Origin: Candidatus Bathyarchaeota archaeon
GTDB lineage: Archaea > Thermoproteota > Bathyarchaeia > Bathyarchaeales > DTEX01
DNA length: 35,232 nt
NCBI GenBank assembly: GCA_018396995.1
Contig: JAGTQB010000015.1
Span: forward strand, 1 to 35,232
Reading direction: 5' to 3'
In this document: positions 7,308 to 17,166 of the stretch, piece by piece
Numbering within the stretch: the stretch's first letter is position 1
Layout of the letters: every line of letters begins with the position of its first letter
Position numbers and translations under genes: made by a program
Notes under the pieces: model-generated
Seen by the model: only the letters and a program-made list of their open reading frames with translations
Databases searched by the model: none
Told to the model about the DNA's origin: nothing

Positions 7308-8657
7308 TCACCTATTCATCTCATAGGCACGCTTAAGCAGCTTCTCACGAGCTTTTTCGGCTTCTTCTATAACCCACTTAACATTAACTGTTCTTATTTC
7401 CCTGTTCTCCATGATTATTTGCCCATTGATTATAGTTGTCTCTACGTCAGAGGCTTTTGCGGCATAAACTAGGTGGCTTGTCTCATTATATAATGGTTTC
7501 AGGTGGGGTCTCTGAAAATCAATTATTATTATGTCGGCTTTCTTTCCAATCTCAATTGTCCCTATCTGATCGCCCCAGAGAAGGGCTCTTGCCCCATCCA
7601 CAGTGGCCATTCTGAGAACAATTTCCGCCGGAAGAACCGTTGGGTCTCTACTAACCCCCTTATGCAGAAGAGCAGTGATCTTCATAACCTCAAACATGTC
7701 TGCAGAGTTATTCGAGCATGGGCTGTCCGTGCCAAGGGCAACTGTTATACCCTCTCTAAGCATATCTGGGACAGGGCTTATACCAGAGGCGAGCTTAAGG
7801 TTTGATACTGGGTTATGTGCAACTTTAACACCTTTTAATCTTAGTATCTCAATATCTCTCCTTGTTAAATGAACGCAGTGCGCTGCTATTACATCAGGGC
7901 CTAGAACCCCAAGCGAATCCATATATTCCACTATGCCCCCATCAACGTGGAGGTTGAATGATTCCCTAATTTTCTGCATTTCATCCTCCGTCTCCGCTAA
8001 GTGAGTATGCCACATGATTGGGCCGTGATCCCCCGCGTACTTCTCGTTCAGCTCTTTTGTCAAGATCCTCAGCTCCTTCATATATTCTGGGTCAACGGTG
8101 TATGGCGCGTGTGGGTCAACGCTTACGCGTATTCTTCCATCCGCCTCCCCATGCCACCTGGCTAACTCAATTAAGGCTTTAATGTCATGCTCCTTACGCC
8201 ATGAGAAGCATACATGGCCGACAACACCACGCAGCCCAGTCTCAGATATTGCTCTAGCCTCATTGTAGTCCTCCATATAATGATACATTGTGTTAATCGT
8301 TGTTGTCCCACTCATAATTGATTCTATTGCAGTTAGGAGTGAGCCTATGTAGATGTCGTATCCACTCATATGTCTCTCAACCGGCCAGACCCACCTCTCA
8401 AGCCACTCTTTTAGTGGATAATCATCCGCATAGCCTCTTAGAAGGCTCATGGCCATATGCTGGTGGGTGTTAATTAGCCCCGGCATAATGACCTTCCCCC
8501 TAGCATCAATCTTTTCATACCTAGGATACTTACGCTTAATTTCATCTGTCCTTCCAAGATCGATGATGGAGTCACCTTCGATGACAACAGCCCCGTCGCG
8601 TATAATCCCCTTACAGCTCATTGTGACAAGGGTTCCACCAAGTATCACGATCTCCAT
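7308..8657 (-). CDS. Amidohydrolase, S-adenosylhomocysteine/5-methylthioadenosine deaminase type
   Basis: About 449 residues of the metal-dependent amidohydrolase superfamily (TRZ/ATZ/MtaD branch). It shows the N-terminal beta strands VILGGTLVTM, then MPGLINTHQHMAMSL with the HxH metal pair (about residue 62), HTHLAETEDE with the third metal His, HCVHLT, and GTDSPCSNNSADMFEVMK with the metal Asp. The C-terminal strands GKKADIIIID complete the composite sandwich. Relatives deaminate S-adenosylhomocysteine, methylthioadenosine or adenosine in the cytoplasm, and in archaea the multi-substrate deaminase DadD replaces SAH hydrolase-type recycling. The substrate cannot be fixed here. The frame starts at 8675, but ATG 8657 has a GGTG site seven bases upstream and fits the family start. 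It is convergent with HEPN and divergent from the kinase at 8741. Confidence 0.85.
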   Translation of the reverse strand: MEIVILGGTLVTMSCKGIIRDGAVVIEGDSIIDLGRTDEIKRKYPRYEKIDARGKVIMPGLINTHQHMAMSLLRGYADDYPLKEWLERWVWPVERHMSGYDIYIGSLLTAIESIMSGTTTINTMYHYMEDYNEARAISETGLRGVVGHVCFSWRKEHDIKALIELARWHGEADGRIRVSVDPHAPYTVDPEYMKELRILTKELNEKYAGDHGPIMWHTHLAETEDEMQKIRESFNLHVDGGIVEYMDSLGVLGPDVIAAHCVHLTRRDIEILRLKGVKVAHNPVSNLKLASGISPVPDMLREGITVALGTDSPCSNNSADMFEVMKITALLHKGVSRDPTVLPAEIVLRMATVDGARALLWGDQIGTIEIGKKADIIIIDFQRPHLKPLYNETSHLVYAAKASDVETTIINGQIIMENREIRTVNVKWVIEEAEKAREKLLKRAYEMNR

Positions 8658-8740
8658 GGGCATACACCAAAGCAAAGATAATCGATTAACATTTTAAAGG
8701 GTTAGCCAAAGATACAAGAGGCTAGGTTCAGTCTCTTAAA

Positions 8741-9901
8741 ATGCGCGATATTTTGCCCAGCATAAACCAGATAAATCGAGAGATCTATGTAAGGAGATTG
8801 GGGAAGAGCTTTATGGAAATAAATCTCTCGGGGCTGGATAGTCTAAGAAAGTATTTCCAGGAGATTTATGGGCCTAATGCAGACGTTCTTAGGGTTATAG
8901 AGCTAACCTCTGGAAGGGAGAGGAGGGGCGAAGAGCTTAAGGGCTTCGGTTATGGTGTTCCATACTTAATTGAGGTATCGGTTAATGGAGAAGTCAGGAA
9001 GGTTGTCTTAGAGACCATAAGGCCGGGTGGATTTGGCCACGAACACTTCTCAGATAGGGCTCAGATACTCCTCTGGCAGCACTCAGCCTTTAACAACCTC
9101 CCGAGACACGTTAGGTCAATTGATGTTGGCGCCTTCACAACCAGCGGAACATTAAAGTCCCTTGGGGACTGCCGTGAGTTCTTTATACTGACCGAGTTCA
9201 TTGAGGGTAAACCCTACTACCTAGATTTAGAAGATATAAAGTCTCGTGGCGAATTAACGGATCTGGATGTTAAGCGCTGCCTAACGCTATCCGACTATCT
9301 TGTCGAAGTTCACTCGGTTAAGGGTGTTGGATTAGAATCGCTGTACATTAGGCGCGTCAGGGACCTTGTTGGTCACGGAGAATGTATAATGGGCTTAATA
9401 GATAGCTATCCACCTGGACTAGATTACGCGGACGAGAAGACTTTAATGGAGATTGAGCGCAAATGCATTGAGTGGCGCTGGAAGCTGAAGAAAAAAGCTT
9501 ATAGGTGCACTAGAGTTCACGGAGACTTCCACCCATGGAACATACTATTTCGCGAGGGAACAGACTTCACCGTTCTGGATAGAAGTAGGGGTGAGTGGGG
9601 TGAGCCGGCAGATGACCTGGCAGCCCTAACAATAAACTACTTATTTTATTCGCTCCAAGCCTACGGTGAAGTGAGGTGCCCCTTCAAAAGACTATTTGAA
9701 CTATTCTGGGAAAACTACCTAGATAAAACCGGGGATGAGGAAATTCTAACAGTCATACAACCATACTATGCTTGGAGGGGGTTAGTAATAGCATCACCAA
9801 TATGGTATCCAAACCTAACAAAAGAGACAAGAACAAGAATCTTCAACTTCATAAAAAGCATACTTGAGACGGAAAAGATCGATATCAAATCGATTTTTTA
9901 A
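8741..9901 (+). CDS. Phosphotransferase of the APH/choline kinase fold
   Basis: A 386-residue protein with the aminoglycoside-phosphotransferase family catalytic loop VHGDFHPWNILF (about residues 264-275) and the metal-binding segment TVLDRSRGEWGEPADDLAAL (about 283-302), in which the second conserved Asp and the final DDLA are present. The N-terminal kinase lobe is visible as the YLIEVSVNGEVRKVVLETIR strands with the Gly-rich FGYGVP ahead of them. Such enzymes phosphorylate small molecules (aminoglycosides, homoserine, choline, sugars) with ATP; archaeal members are mostly of unknown substrate and are not evidence of antibiotic resistance. There is no clear ribosome site before the ATG, so a leaderless message or an internal start is possible. 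It lies just before the ABC transporter promoter. Confidence 0.75.
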   Translation: MRDILPSINQINREIYVRRLGKSFMEINLSGLDSLRKYFQEIYGPNADVLRVIELTSGRERRGEELKGFGYGVPYLIEVSVNGEVRKVVLETIRPGGFGHEHFSDRAQILLWQHSAFNNLPRHVRSIDVGAFTTSGTLKSLGDCREFFILTEFIEGKPYYLDLEDIKSRGELTDLDVKRCLTLSDYLVEVHSVKGVGLESLYIRRVRDLVGHGECIMGLIDSYPPGLDYADEKTLMEIERKCIEWRWKLKKKAYRCTRVHGDFHPWNILFREGTDFTVLDRSRGEWGEPADDLAALTINYLFYSLQAYGEVRCPFKRLFELFWENYLDKTGDEEILTVIQPYYAWRGLVIASPIWYPNLTKETRTRIFNFIKSILETEKIDIKSIF

Positions 9902-9935
9902 CCCTCGGTCGTCGATGCTAATGTGAATAGAAAGT

Positions 9936-9948
9936 CTTATAAATTTTT
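9936..9948 (+). promoter_or_regulatory. TATA box of the peptide ABC transporter operon
   Basis: CTTATAAATTTTT matches the archaeal TATA element. A start point about 25 bases on (near 9965-9970) would place the GGGTGAT ribosome site and TTG 9980 within a leader of about 10-15 bases. The position also argues that the longer frame opening at 9923 is not the translated start. Confidence 0.55.
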
Positions 9949-9979
9949 ATGCGAGAAAGTAATGTCTTGGGTGATAACG

Positions 9980-12673
9980 TTGAAGGGTAAGAAGAGAATT
10001 TTAGCAGAATCCTTGCTGACTTTACTATTCTTAGGAGTTATTATATGGAGCATTCCAGTCTCCTACGCTCAGGTGCCAAAGGGTCCTTGGGTCGACGAGG
10101 TTGTTTTCTCTGTAGAAACGGATGAGGCGAAGACTGTAGATATGCTGCTTAAGAATGAGATTCAGGTTTACTTTAGGGATATAAGGGATCCGAAGCTCTT
10201 TGAGAAGATAAAGGCTTCGCCAGACCTCTGGTACGTAACGTCATATGGATTATACTTTGAATTAACGTTTAATCCAGTGGGGCCAGAGTTTCCCGCTACT
10301 GGCAAATTGAATCCATTCTCCGTCCCACGGATAAGGGAGGCAATGAACTATTTAGTTGATAGAAAGTATATTTGTGATGAGATAATGGCTGGAATGGCCG
10401 TACCTAAGTACACGGTTTTAACACCAGCCTTTCCAGACTACGCAAGATATGCAGATGTGGTTAAGGAAATTGAAAAGGAATATAGCTATAACTTCGAAAA
10501 GGCTAGGGAAATAATCACCGAGGAGATGATTAAGCTCGGCGCCGAGCTAAGAGATGGGAAATGGTACTATAAGGGTGAACCAGTTACGATAATATTCATT
10601 ATTAGAGTTGAAGATCAGAGGAGAGCTATCGGTGATTACGTGGCTTCACAGCTCGAGAAGCTAGGCTTCACGGTAGATAGGCAATATAAGACTAGCAGAG
10701 AGGCAGCGCCAATCTGGATAAGGGGAAACCCAGCTGATGGAAAATGGCACATTTATACTGGAGGATGGATAGTAACCGCTGTTTCTAGGGATGACGCAGA
10801 TACCTTTGGCTTCTACTATACGCCAAGGGCTGGTTTAGGACCCCTATGGAGCGCTTATAAACCAGCACCAGAATTCGATTACGTAGCCGGTAAGTTATGG
10901 ACTAGAGATTTTAGAACCATTGAAGAAAGAAACGACCTTATGAAGAAAGCTTTAACGCTTTCGATGAAGGATTCTGTAAGAGTATGGTTGGTTAACCAGA
11001 TAGCTCCCTGGCCCGCTAGAAAAGAAGTATCACTGACATATGACCTGGCAGCGGGCTTCTCTGGTGCAAGATTATGGCCATATACTATTAGATACGTTGA
11101 TAAGGTTGGCGGCACAATAAAAATAGCGTCTACAGATTTGCTTGTGGATCCGATAAACCCCGTAGCTGGAAGCGACTGGATATATGACGCTATGTTCTAT
11201 AGGGCATTATCTGACCCAGCCCTTATACCAGATCCATTCACTGGACTCTATTGGCCTCAGAGAGTTAAAAAGGTAGAGGTTTTCGTTGAGAAAGGGTTGC
11301 CTGTTGGAGTTACATTGGACTGGGTATCCTTAAAGTTTATCGATGAGATAACGGTGCCAACGGATGCATGGTATGACTGGGATCCTGTGAAGCAGGAGAT
11401 AATTTATGCTCCTCCTGGAACAAAAGCAAAAACGAAAACCATAGTCTATTATGATGATAACTTGTTCAACATAAAGTTTCATGATGGTAGTAAACTCTCG
11501 ATAGCAGACATAGTCTTCGCCTACATATTGACCTTTGACAGGGCTAAACCAGAAAGCCCAGTCTTCGATGAATCATATATTCCAGCATTTGAGGCCTTCA
11601 GAGAATACTTTAAGGGCTTCAAAATAGTAAGCACTAGTCCACTAGTCATAGAATACTATTCAGATCAGCTATATCTTGACGCTGAATGGATAGCGTGGGC
11701 GGCCGCAATGGCGTTCTATCCAGAGTACCTATATGGCCCAGCCCCATGGCACATGGTCACTATTGGCTGGCTCGCTGAGTCGGAGAATAAGCTAGCCTTC
11801 TCGGCCGATAAAGCTGAGAGCCTTAAAGTTGAGTGGATGAGCTACGTTGCTGGCCCCTCAATACCAATACTAGCAGAATATCTGGATAAAGCTATTAGAG
11901 AAAAGTTTATACCCTATAAGAACGTTTTAGGTAAATATGTCACCGAAGCAGAAGTCCTTGAAAGGTACAATAATTTAAAGAAGTGGTATGAAGCGAAAGG
12001 TCACTTCCTCATTGGCAATGGTCCATTTTATCTAGATAAAGTTGACCCGACCGCTAGGATAGTTGTGCTAAAGGCCAATAGGGAATTTATTGATCCCGCT
12101 GATAAGTGGCTTAAATTCTCTAAGCCAATGATTCCAGAAGTCAAGATTACTGCTGTACCCACCATTGTGCCGGGCTTACCTGCGGAGATCACGATTTCAG
12201 TAACATTTGAGGGTAAACCATATGGAAAAGCGGACATGAGCTACATTAAGTATATGATTACCAGCCCGACAGCAACTTTGACTGGGGCAGCTGAAGCTGT
12301 GGCGGATGGAAAATGGGTTATTAAGCTCAAGTCGGAGGAGACGTCACTATTATCTGCTGGGGCGGTTAGCATAGATGTAATAGCTGTCTCGAAATTGGTT
12401 GGTATGCCGGTGTTAGCGAGCGGAACAGCTATTGTTATGAGTGAGACGGAATACCTAATGAGCGAGCTGGCAAAAGCTAAAGCCGACTATGAAGTGAAAG
12501 TGTCTGAGCTAAAAACTGGACTAGAAAAGAAGATTGCTGAGCTTAGTGCGAAGATCGATGAAATGGGAGGCGTGATTGGCGTAGCTACAACTGCCATATA
12601 TGTTGGCGTAATAGCCATAATACTCTCCATAGTGGCGATAATACTCCAAATATTGATGAGAAGATTTAAGTAA
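9980..12673 (+). CDS. ABC transporter extracellular solute-binding protein, family 5 (peptide/oligosaccharide type)
   Basis: About 897 residues, much longer than the roughly 550 of bacterial DppA/OppA. From TTG 9980 the N terminus is a clean signal peptide: MKGKKR, a hydrophobic core, then VSYAQV, with cleavage probably after Ala. Two stretches resemble SBP_bac_5 sequence: about residues 35-370 (including FSVPRIREAMNYLVDRKYIC), and from about 375 (GGTIKIASTDLLVDP) through KFHDGSKLSIADIVFAY. The typical N-lobe thus lies in the second half. Next come a beta-rich Ig-like domain (about 705-810), a coiled coil with SELKTGLEKKIAELSAKIDE, and one C-terminal membrane helix ending in RRFK. This tethers the binding protein to the outer face of the membrane, as is common in archaea. 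It is the first gene of the importer operon. The substrate may be peptides or oligosaccharides and cannot be decided. Confidence 0.88.
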   Translation: MKGKKRILAESLLTLLFLGVIIWSIPVSYAQVPKGPWVDEVVFSVETDEAKTVDMLLKNEIQVYFRDIRDPKLFEKIKASPDLWYVTSYGLYFELTFNPVGPEFPATGKLNPFSVPRIREAMNYLVDRKYICDEIMAGMAVPKYTVLTPAFPDYARYADVVKEIEKEYSYNFEKAREIITEEMIKLGAELRDGKWYYKGEPVTIIFIIRVEDQRRAIGDYVASQLEKLGFTVDRQYKTSREAAPIWIRGNPADGKWHIYTGGWIVTAVSRDDADTFGFYYTPRAGLGPLWSAYKPAPEFDYVAGKLWTRDFRTIEERNDLMKKALTLSMKDSVRVWLVNQIAPWPARKEVSLTYDLAAGFSGARLWPYTIRYVDKVGGTIKIASTDLLVDPINPVAGSDWIYDAMFYRALSDPALIPDPFTGLYWPQRVKKVEVFVEKGLPVGVTLDWVSLKFIDEITVPTDAWYDWDPVKQEIIYAPPGTKAKTKTIVYYDDNLFNIKFHDGSKLSIADIVFAYILTFDRAKPESPVFDESYIPAFEAFREYFKGFKIVSTSPLVIEYYSDQLYLDAEWIAWAAAMAFYPEYLYGPAPWHMVTIGWLAESENKLAFSADKAESLKVEWMSYVAGPSIPILAEYLDKAIREKFIPYKNVLGKYVTEAEVLERYNNLKKWYEAKGHFLIGNGPFYLDKVDPTARIVVLKANREFIDPADKWLKFSKPMIPEVKITAVPTIVPGLPAEITISVTFEGKPYGKADMSYIKYMITSPTATLTGAAEAVADGKWVIKLKSEETSLLSAGAVSIDVIAVSKLVGMPVLASGTAIVMSETEYLMSELAKAKADYEVKVSELKTGLEKKIAELSAKIDEMGGVIGVATTAIYVGVIAIILSIVAIILQILMRRFK

Positions 12674-12703
12674 CCATTACCTTTTTATTTATCCTTATGT
12701 CTA

Positions 12704-12714
12704 TTTTTTTCTTT
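12704..12714 (+). terminator. T-rich tract between binding protein and permease genes
   Basis: TTTTTTT followed by CTTT lies in the 63-base gap after the binding-protein gene, with more T-rich sequence just upstream. Archaeal termination is driven by such tracts. A leaky terminator here would give more binding protein than membrane components, as in many importers. Inferred from sequence composition only. Confidence 0.35.
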
Positions 12715-12736
12715 AGATCATAAGGAAAGAAATTAG

Positions 12737-13813
12737 ATGTTTGCAGGTATCCTGAAATATATATTGAAGCGTAGCATTATACTCTTCCTAACCGTAGTTG
12801 TAGCAGTTTATATAACAATTTGGATTGCGAACATGGGCGGATATGTTGATGAAATAGTTAAAAGTGATATACTTCTCTCAGTTTCACAAAGCATTCGGCA
12901 AAACCCAGCATTTAAGGGGCTGAACGAGACCCAAATCACGAAAATAATAAACGAGGTTTACAATAATGAGCTAAAGAAAATAGGTTTTGATAAACCCTTC
13001 ATATATAGAAGCTTCATTTACTTGAAGGATGCGATAACACTCAACCTCGGGAGAGCACTATTCTTGAGTAGTGACAGTGGATCAAAAAATGTCCGCATAA
13101 TAATTCTTGAAAGATTACCAAATACTGTTCTCCTATTCACAACAACACAGATGATCCTATTCTTTATAGGGCTATTTTTCGGTCTATTTCTTTCAAGAAG
13201 ATATGGGAGCTTTCTGGATAGACTTTCAGTTCTACTTGCACCCCTTTCATCCCTGCCAGGATGGTTCTATGGAATCTTCTTAATATTGATTTTTGCCTCC
13301 CTATTTAGGTTGTGGTTTGGGTGGGGACTACCTTATGGTGGAATGGTTGATGCTCCTCCACCCATAGATAAGGTGGCGTACGCGTTAAGCGTTCTAAAGC
13401 ACATGATCTTGCCAGTACTTTCATGGCTAATATCATATTCATTCATAAACGTTTATGTGAGGAGAACCTTCTTTCTAATGTTTTCAAGTGAGGACTACGT
13501 GGAGTTCGCGAAGGCTAAGGGCTTACCTGACTCTCTAATACAGAGGAGATACATACTCAGACCAACGTTACCGCCGATAGTAACCGATTTCTCATTAACG
13601 TTAATTGGATCATGGATGGGAGCAATAATAACTGAGAGAGTATTTAACTGGCCTGGAATAGGAAGCCTATTCTACGCGGCGTCTGTAATGTTTGATACAC
13701 CGGTGCTTGTGGGATTAGTTGTTATATACGCATATCTCCTTGCGGCAACAGTATTTGCTCTTGAATTCGTATATGTGATCTTGGATCCAAGAATTAGGAC
13801 TGGAGGAGCATAA
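12737..13813 (+). CDS. ABC transporter permease, DppB/OppB type
   Basis: A 358-residue inner subunit with an N-terminal membrane helix, a periplasm-side loop, and the binding-protein-dependent transport domain. That domain has about five more helices and the conserved EAA-like loop YVEFAKAKGLPDSLIQRRYI (about residues 254-273), which contacts the ATPases, followed by ITERVFNWPGIGSLFYAA, the OppB signature. It forms half of the translocation pore. AAGGA lies about ten bases before the ATG. It is followed by the DppC gene after three bases. Confidence 0.92.
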   Translation: MFAGILKYILKRSIILFLTVVVAVYITIWIANMGGYVDEIVKSDILLSVSQSIRQNPAFKGLNETQITKIINEVYNNELKKIGFDKPFIYRSFIYLKDAITLNLGRALFLSSDSGSKNVRIIILERLPNTVLLFTTTQMILFFIGLFFGLFLSRRYGSFLDRLSVLLAPLSSLPGWFYGIFLILIFASLFRLWFGWGLPYGGMVDAPPPIDKVAYALSVLKHMILPVLSWLISYSFINVYVRRTFFLMFSSEDYVEFAKAKGLPDSLIQRRYILRPTLPPIVTDFSLTLIGSWMGAIITERVFNWPGIGSLFYAASVMFDTPVLVGLVVIYAYLLAATVFALEFVYVILDPRIRTGGA

Positions 13814-13816
13814 GAA

Positions 13817-15223
13817 TTGTCGAAAGTTAAAGGATTTCTCAGCCAATTACTGCTCTACAAGTCCGCGCTCATCGGATTAATAATCATAATTTTTTTAATT
13901 GGGCTATCCATCTATACTGTCATAACAATACCATATGAGGAGGCCACGCGGCTTTGGAGGGCTGGTGAACAGTATTGGCTAGATAATCCACGTAATGCTC
14001 TACCCTCATGGGTGAACATCTTTTCGCAAAAAAGGCTCCCGGAAACAATAATATTGAGTACAGAGAAGCCGCAGGTTGGCGTCTCCAAAGCTATTGTGTC
14101 AGCGCCGGGCGAAAGATTCAGCATAATTAAGGTGAAGTTTTCATTCAGATATGAATATGATGATTTTCCGAGCGAAATAAATCTGTTCCTTAAGGCAAGC
14201 TTTAATGAATCTAACCCCCACATAACAATCTACTGGGTTAAACCCGGCGGGGAGCAGATAACCCTGAAGTCGCTTTTAATATCTAGAGAAACGATGTATT
14301 ATATATCAAACGATGATAGACTAGCTGAGGAGATTAGGGGCTATATCTCTAAGAAAATTAACAGGACCATAGAGTATGAAGCGCCAGTCACCCTTCTACT
14401 TTTTGCAGAAGAGGATAATAGTGTTCTGAAACCAGACACAGCTAAGGTAATGAAGGGAGTATATGAACTTTGGATAGAAGGCATTATCTTTGAGACTAAG
14501 GTGGATCTAGATGCTAAATTGGTGATCTACGGTAAGGTTTATGGGCTTGCCGGTACAGATCACCTGAGAAGGGATCTAAGTATAGCGCTTCTATGGGGTA
14601 CACCTATAGCTCTCTCTTTTGGCGTTACAGCCTCGGTCACCGTGGCATTGATACAGATGTTTATTGGGGCCCTCAGCGCCTGGTTTGGAGGAATCGCAGA
14701 TACCGTTTTGCAGAGGGTTACGGAGGTCTTTATGGTTCTCCCTTTCCTACCGCTATTAATAATGATATCCACATTCTATAAGTTTAATATATGGGTGCTC
14801 TTGGCAGTCGTTATAATACTTACGGTATTTGGTAGCGGGGTCAAAAATTATAGGGCAATGTTCATGCAAATCAAGGAGTTCCCATATGTGGAGGCCGCTA
14901 GAGCTTATGGAGCTGGTAACCTTAGAATCATATTGCTCTATTTAATTCCGAAGGTTCTTCCAACGATAATTCCATCAATAGTTATTTCAGTTGCGGATTT
15001 CGTCTTCTTGGAGGCTGCATTAGCAATACTTGGTTTAGGTGATCCATTAGCTCCTACATGGGGGAAAATAATTGATGACGCCTATGAACATGGAGCACTA
15101 TATAAGGGGTTATATTACTGGGTTCTGCAGCCATCAATAATGTTGGCATTAACTTCGCTGAGCTTTGCAATATTAGGCTTTGCACTTGATAAAATATTTA
15201 ACCCAAGGTTAAAGGAGATATAG
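13817..15223 (+). CDS. ABC transporter permease, DppC/OppC type, with a large extracytoplasmic insertion
   Basis: A 468-residue second pore subunit. The C-terminal part (from about residue 245) is a standard DppC transport domain with the EAA loop YVEAARAYGAGNLRIILLYL and the signature AALAILGLGDPLAPTWG. Between the first membrane helix (about residues 12-34) and this domain lies roughly 200 residues of beta-rich, soluble-looking sequence, where bacterial DppC has only a short linker. The insertion must face outwards and could dock the membrane-tethered binding protein. The TTG start has AGGAG in the end of the dppB gene as its ribosome site, so translation is coupled. The stop codon abuts the ATG of the next gene. 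Confidence 0.9.
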   Translation: MSKVKGFLSQLLLYKSALIGLIIIIFLIGLSIYTVITIPYEEATRLWRAGEQYWLDNPRNALPSWVNIFSQKRLPETIILSTEKPQVGVSKAIVSAPGERFSIIKVKFSFRYEYDDFPSEINLFLKASFNESNPHITIYWVKPGGEQITLKSLLISRETMYYISNDDRLAEEIRGYISKKINRTIEYEAPVTLLLFAEEDNSVLKPDTAKVMKGVYELWIEGIIFETKVDLDAKLVIYGKVYGLAGTDHLRRDLSIALLWGTPIALSFGVTASVTVALIQMFIGALSAWFGGIADTVLQRVTEVFMVLPFLPLLIMISTFYKFNIWVLLAVVIILTVFGSGVKNYRAMFMQIKEFPYVEAARAYGAGNLRIILLYLIPKVLPTIIPSIVISVADFVFLEAALAILGLGDPLAPTWGKIIDDAYEHGALYKGLYYWVLQPSIMLALTSLSFAILGFALDKIFNPRLKEI

Positions 15224-16186
15224 ATGAGCGGGGAGCATCTAAGTGTAAGAAACTTAACGATGTATTATAGGACCATAAAGGGCGAGGTTAAAGCCGTAGT
15301 AAATGTATCCTTCTCGTTATTTAAAGGGGAGACAGTGGCCATAATAGGCGAATCAGGTTGTGGGAAAAGTTCGTTAGCGAAGGCTATAATAAGATTGATG
15401 CCCAGAAACGTCTCTGTATATAGGGGTATAATTTTGTTCAATGGCATAAATCTAATGGATTTAAACGAGGAAGAGTTTAGAAGGAAAATTAGGTGGAGCA
15501 AGATTGCGTATGTTCCACAGGCAGCGCTAAACTCTTTGAACCCCGTCGTTAAAGTTGGGGAGCAGATGATAGAGCCGCTTATCCTCACTTACAAGATGAG
15601 TAAAAGGGAAGCCTTGGAGAAGGCTGCTGAAGCATTAAGAAGGATTGGTATAAATGAAAGCTTTATAGATCGTTATCCCTTTGAGCTGAGCGGAGGAATG
15701 AAGCAGCGGATTATTATAGCAACTGCCCTTCTCATAAACCCGGAACTAGTAATCCTTGATGAACCGACATCATCCTTAGACGTGTTAACCCAAGCTAATA
15801 TCATGAATATATTGAAGAGCATTAAGGGGGAGAGAGGTTTAAGCATGATATTTATAACCCATGATATTAGTCTCTCAAGCGAGTTAGCAGACAAAGTTGC
15901 TGTAATGTATGCCGGACAAATAGTTGAGTTCAATGCGGCGGAAAAATTCTACAGCGATCCAAAACATCCATACTCTCAAAAACTGATGGAAAGCGTCCCA
16001 ACGCTTAGAACTGATAAGAAACTAGGCTTTATACCAGGCTCGCCCCCCAGCCTCCTAGATCCGCCTAAAGGGTGTAGATTCGCTGAAAGGTGTCCCCTTG
16101 CCTTTAGTAGATGCTCCGAAGATCCACCAACAATCTATTTAAATGGAGACTTTTACGTTAAATGCTGGCTTTATGCGAAGGAATAG
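15224..16186 (+). CDS. ABC transporter ATP-binding protein, DppD/OppD type
   Basis: A 320-residue ATPase. It has the Walker A GESGCGKSS (about residues 38-46), the Q loop YVPQAALNSLNP, the signature LSGGMKQR (about 153-160), the Walker B LVILDEPTSSLD and the switch His in ITHDISLSSELAD. The C terminus carries the oligopeptide/dipeptide extension with GCRFAERCPLAFSRC, a cysteine cluster known in this subfamily. It pairs with the next gene product to drive import through DppB/DppC. GGAGATA just before the ATG is the ribosome site, formed by the end of dppC. Confidence 0.93.
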   Translation: MSGEHLSVRNLTMYYRTIKGEVKAVVNVSFSLFKGETVAIIGESGCGKSSLAKAIIRLMPRNVSVYRGIILFNGINLMDLNEEEFRRKIRWSKIAYVPQAALNSLNPVVKVGEQMIEPLILTYKMSKREALEKAAEALRRIGINESFIDRYPFELSGGMKQRIIIATALLINPELVILDEPTSSLDVLTQANIMNILKSIKGERGLSMIFITHDISLSSELADKVAVMYAGQIVEFNAAEKFYSDPKHPYSQKLMESVPTLRTDKKLGFIPGSPPSLLDPPKGCRFAERCPLAFSRCSEDPPTIYLNGDFYVKCWLYAKE

Positions 16187-16188
16187 GT

Positions 16189-17166
16189 ATGGGCGCGCCA
16201 TTATTATTAGTTGAAAACTTGAAGAAGTACTTTGAGATAAGAAAAGGTTTCTTAGGTAAGAAGGTTTATTTAAGGGCTGTTGATGGAGTGAGCTTAACGT
16301 TAGCTAGGGGTGAGACTATAGCGATAGTTGGTGAAAGCGGCTGCGGAAAAACAACCCTCGGCAAAACGATACTTAGGTTATATGAGCCTACTGATGGGAG
16401 AATAATATTCGACGGGAGAGATATAACTCACTTAAAATGGAAAGACTTGAAGTGGTATAGGTGTGAGACTGGCTTAGTTCAGCAGGATCCATTTGGTGCA
16501 TTACCGCCATTTATGACGGTGAGGAGAATATTGGAGGAGCCGCTAATAATCAATGGTATTAAAAGTAAGAGGGAGAGAGAAGAGAAGGTTTACAGGGCTT
16601 TGGAGAGGGTTAAGCTGACGCCAATCGAAGACTTCATTAATAAGTATCCACATATGTTAAGTGGGGGTCAGCAGCAGAGACTAGTTATAGCCAGAGCAAC
16701 TATTCTGGAACCTAAAATGGTGGTCGCTGACGAACCCGTTTCAATGCTAGATGCATCAGTTAGAATAGAAATTCTTAAGCTACTTCAAGAACTACAATAT
16801 AAATATAATCAAAGCATAATATATATAACACATGACCTCTCGACAACAAAATACTTCTCGGAGAGAATATACATAATGTACGCAGCCCAAATAATTGAGA
16901 GCGCTGGTACAAGCGAGCTATTACAGAACCCAATGCACCCCTACACAAAGGCTCTACTTAATGTTATACCGGATCCAGATCCAAATAACCGCTTCATAAT
17001 TAAAGACGTGCCAGCGGGCGAGCCACCTAACTTAATGAGCCCGCCGCTTGGCTGCCGCTTCCACCCGAGGTGCCCGAATTTCATGAAAGGGGTTTGCGAT
17101 GTGAAGGAGCCGCCAACAATAGAGGTTACAAAAGATCATTATGTGATGTGTTGGCTTTATGGTTAA
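16189..17166 (+). CDS. ABC transporter ATP-binding protein, DppF/OppF type
   Basis: The second ATPase of the importer, about 325 residues. Walker A is GESGCGKTT, the signature LSGGQQQR, Walker [12 protein letters not shown] and the switch [13 protein letters not shown]. The C-terminal extension has [16 protein letters not shown], again with four cysteines. The frame opens at 16162, but ATG 16189, two bases after the stop of the previous gene and preceded by GAAGGA, fits the family start ([12 protein letters not shown]). The last 8 bases overlap the next gene. Confidence 0.93.
   Translation: MGAPLLLVENLKKYFEIRKGFLGKKVYLRAVDGVSLTLARGETIAIVGESGCGKTTLGKTILRLYEPTDGRIIFDGRDITHLKWKDLKWYRCETGLVQQDPFGALPPFMTVRRILEEPLIINGIKSKREREEKVYRALERVKLTPIEDFINKYPHMLSGGQQQRLVIARATILEPKMVVADEPVSMLDASVRIEILKLLQELQYKYNQSIIYITHDLSTTKYFSERIYIMYAAQIIESAGTSELLQNPMHPYTKALLNVIPDPDPNNRFIIKDVPAGEPPNLMSPPLGCRFHPRCPNFMKGVCDVKEPPTIEVTKDHYVMCWLYG

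Noticed and set aside
8741-9901. APH-fold kinase as an antibiotic resistance gene
   Set aside because: The fold is shared by many metabolic kinases and nothing in the sequence or context points to aminoglycosides.
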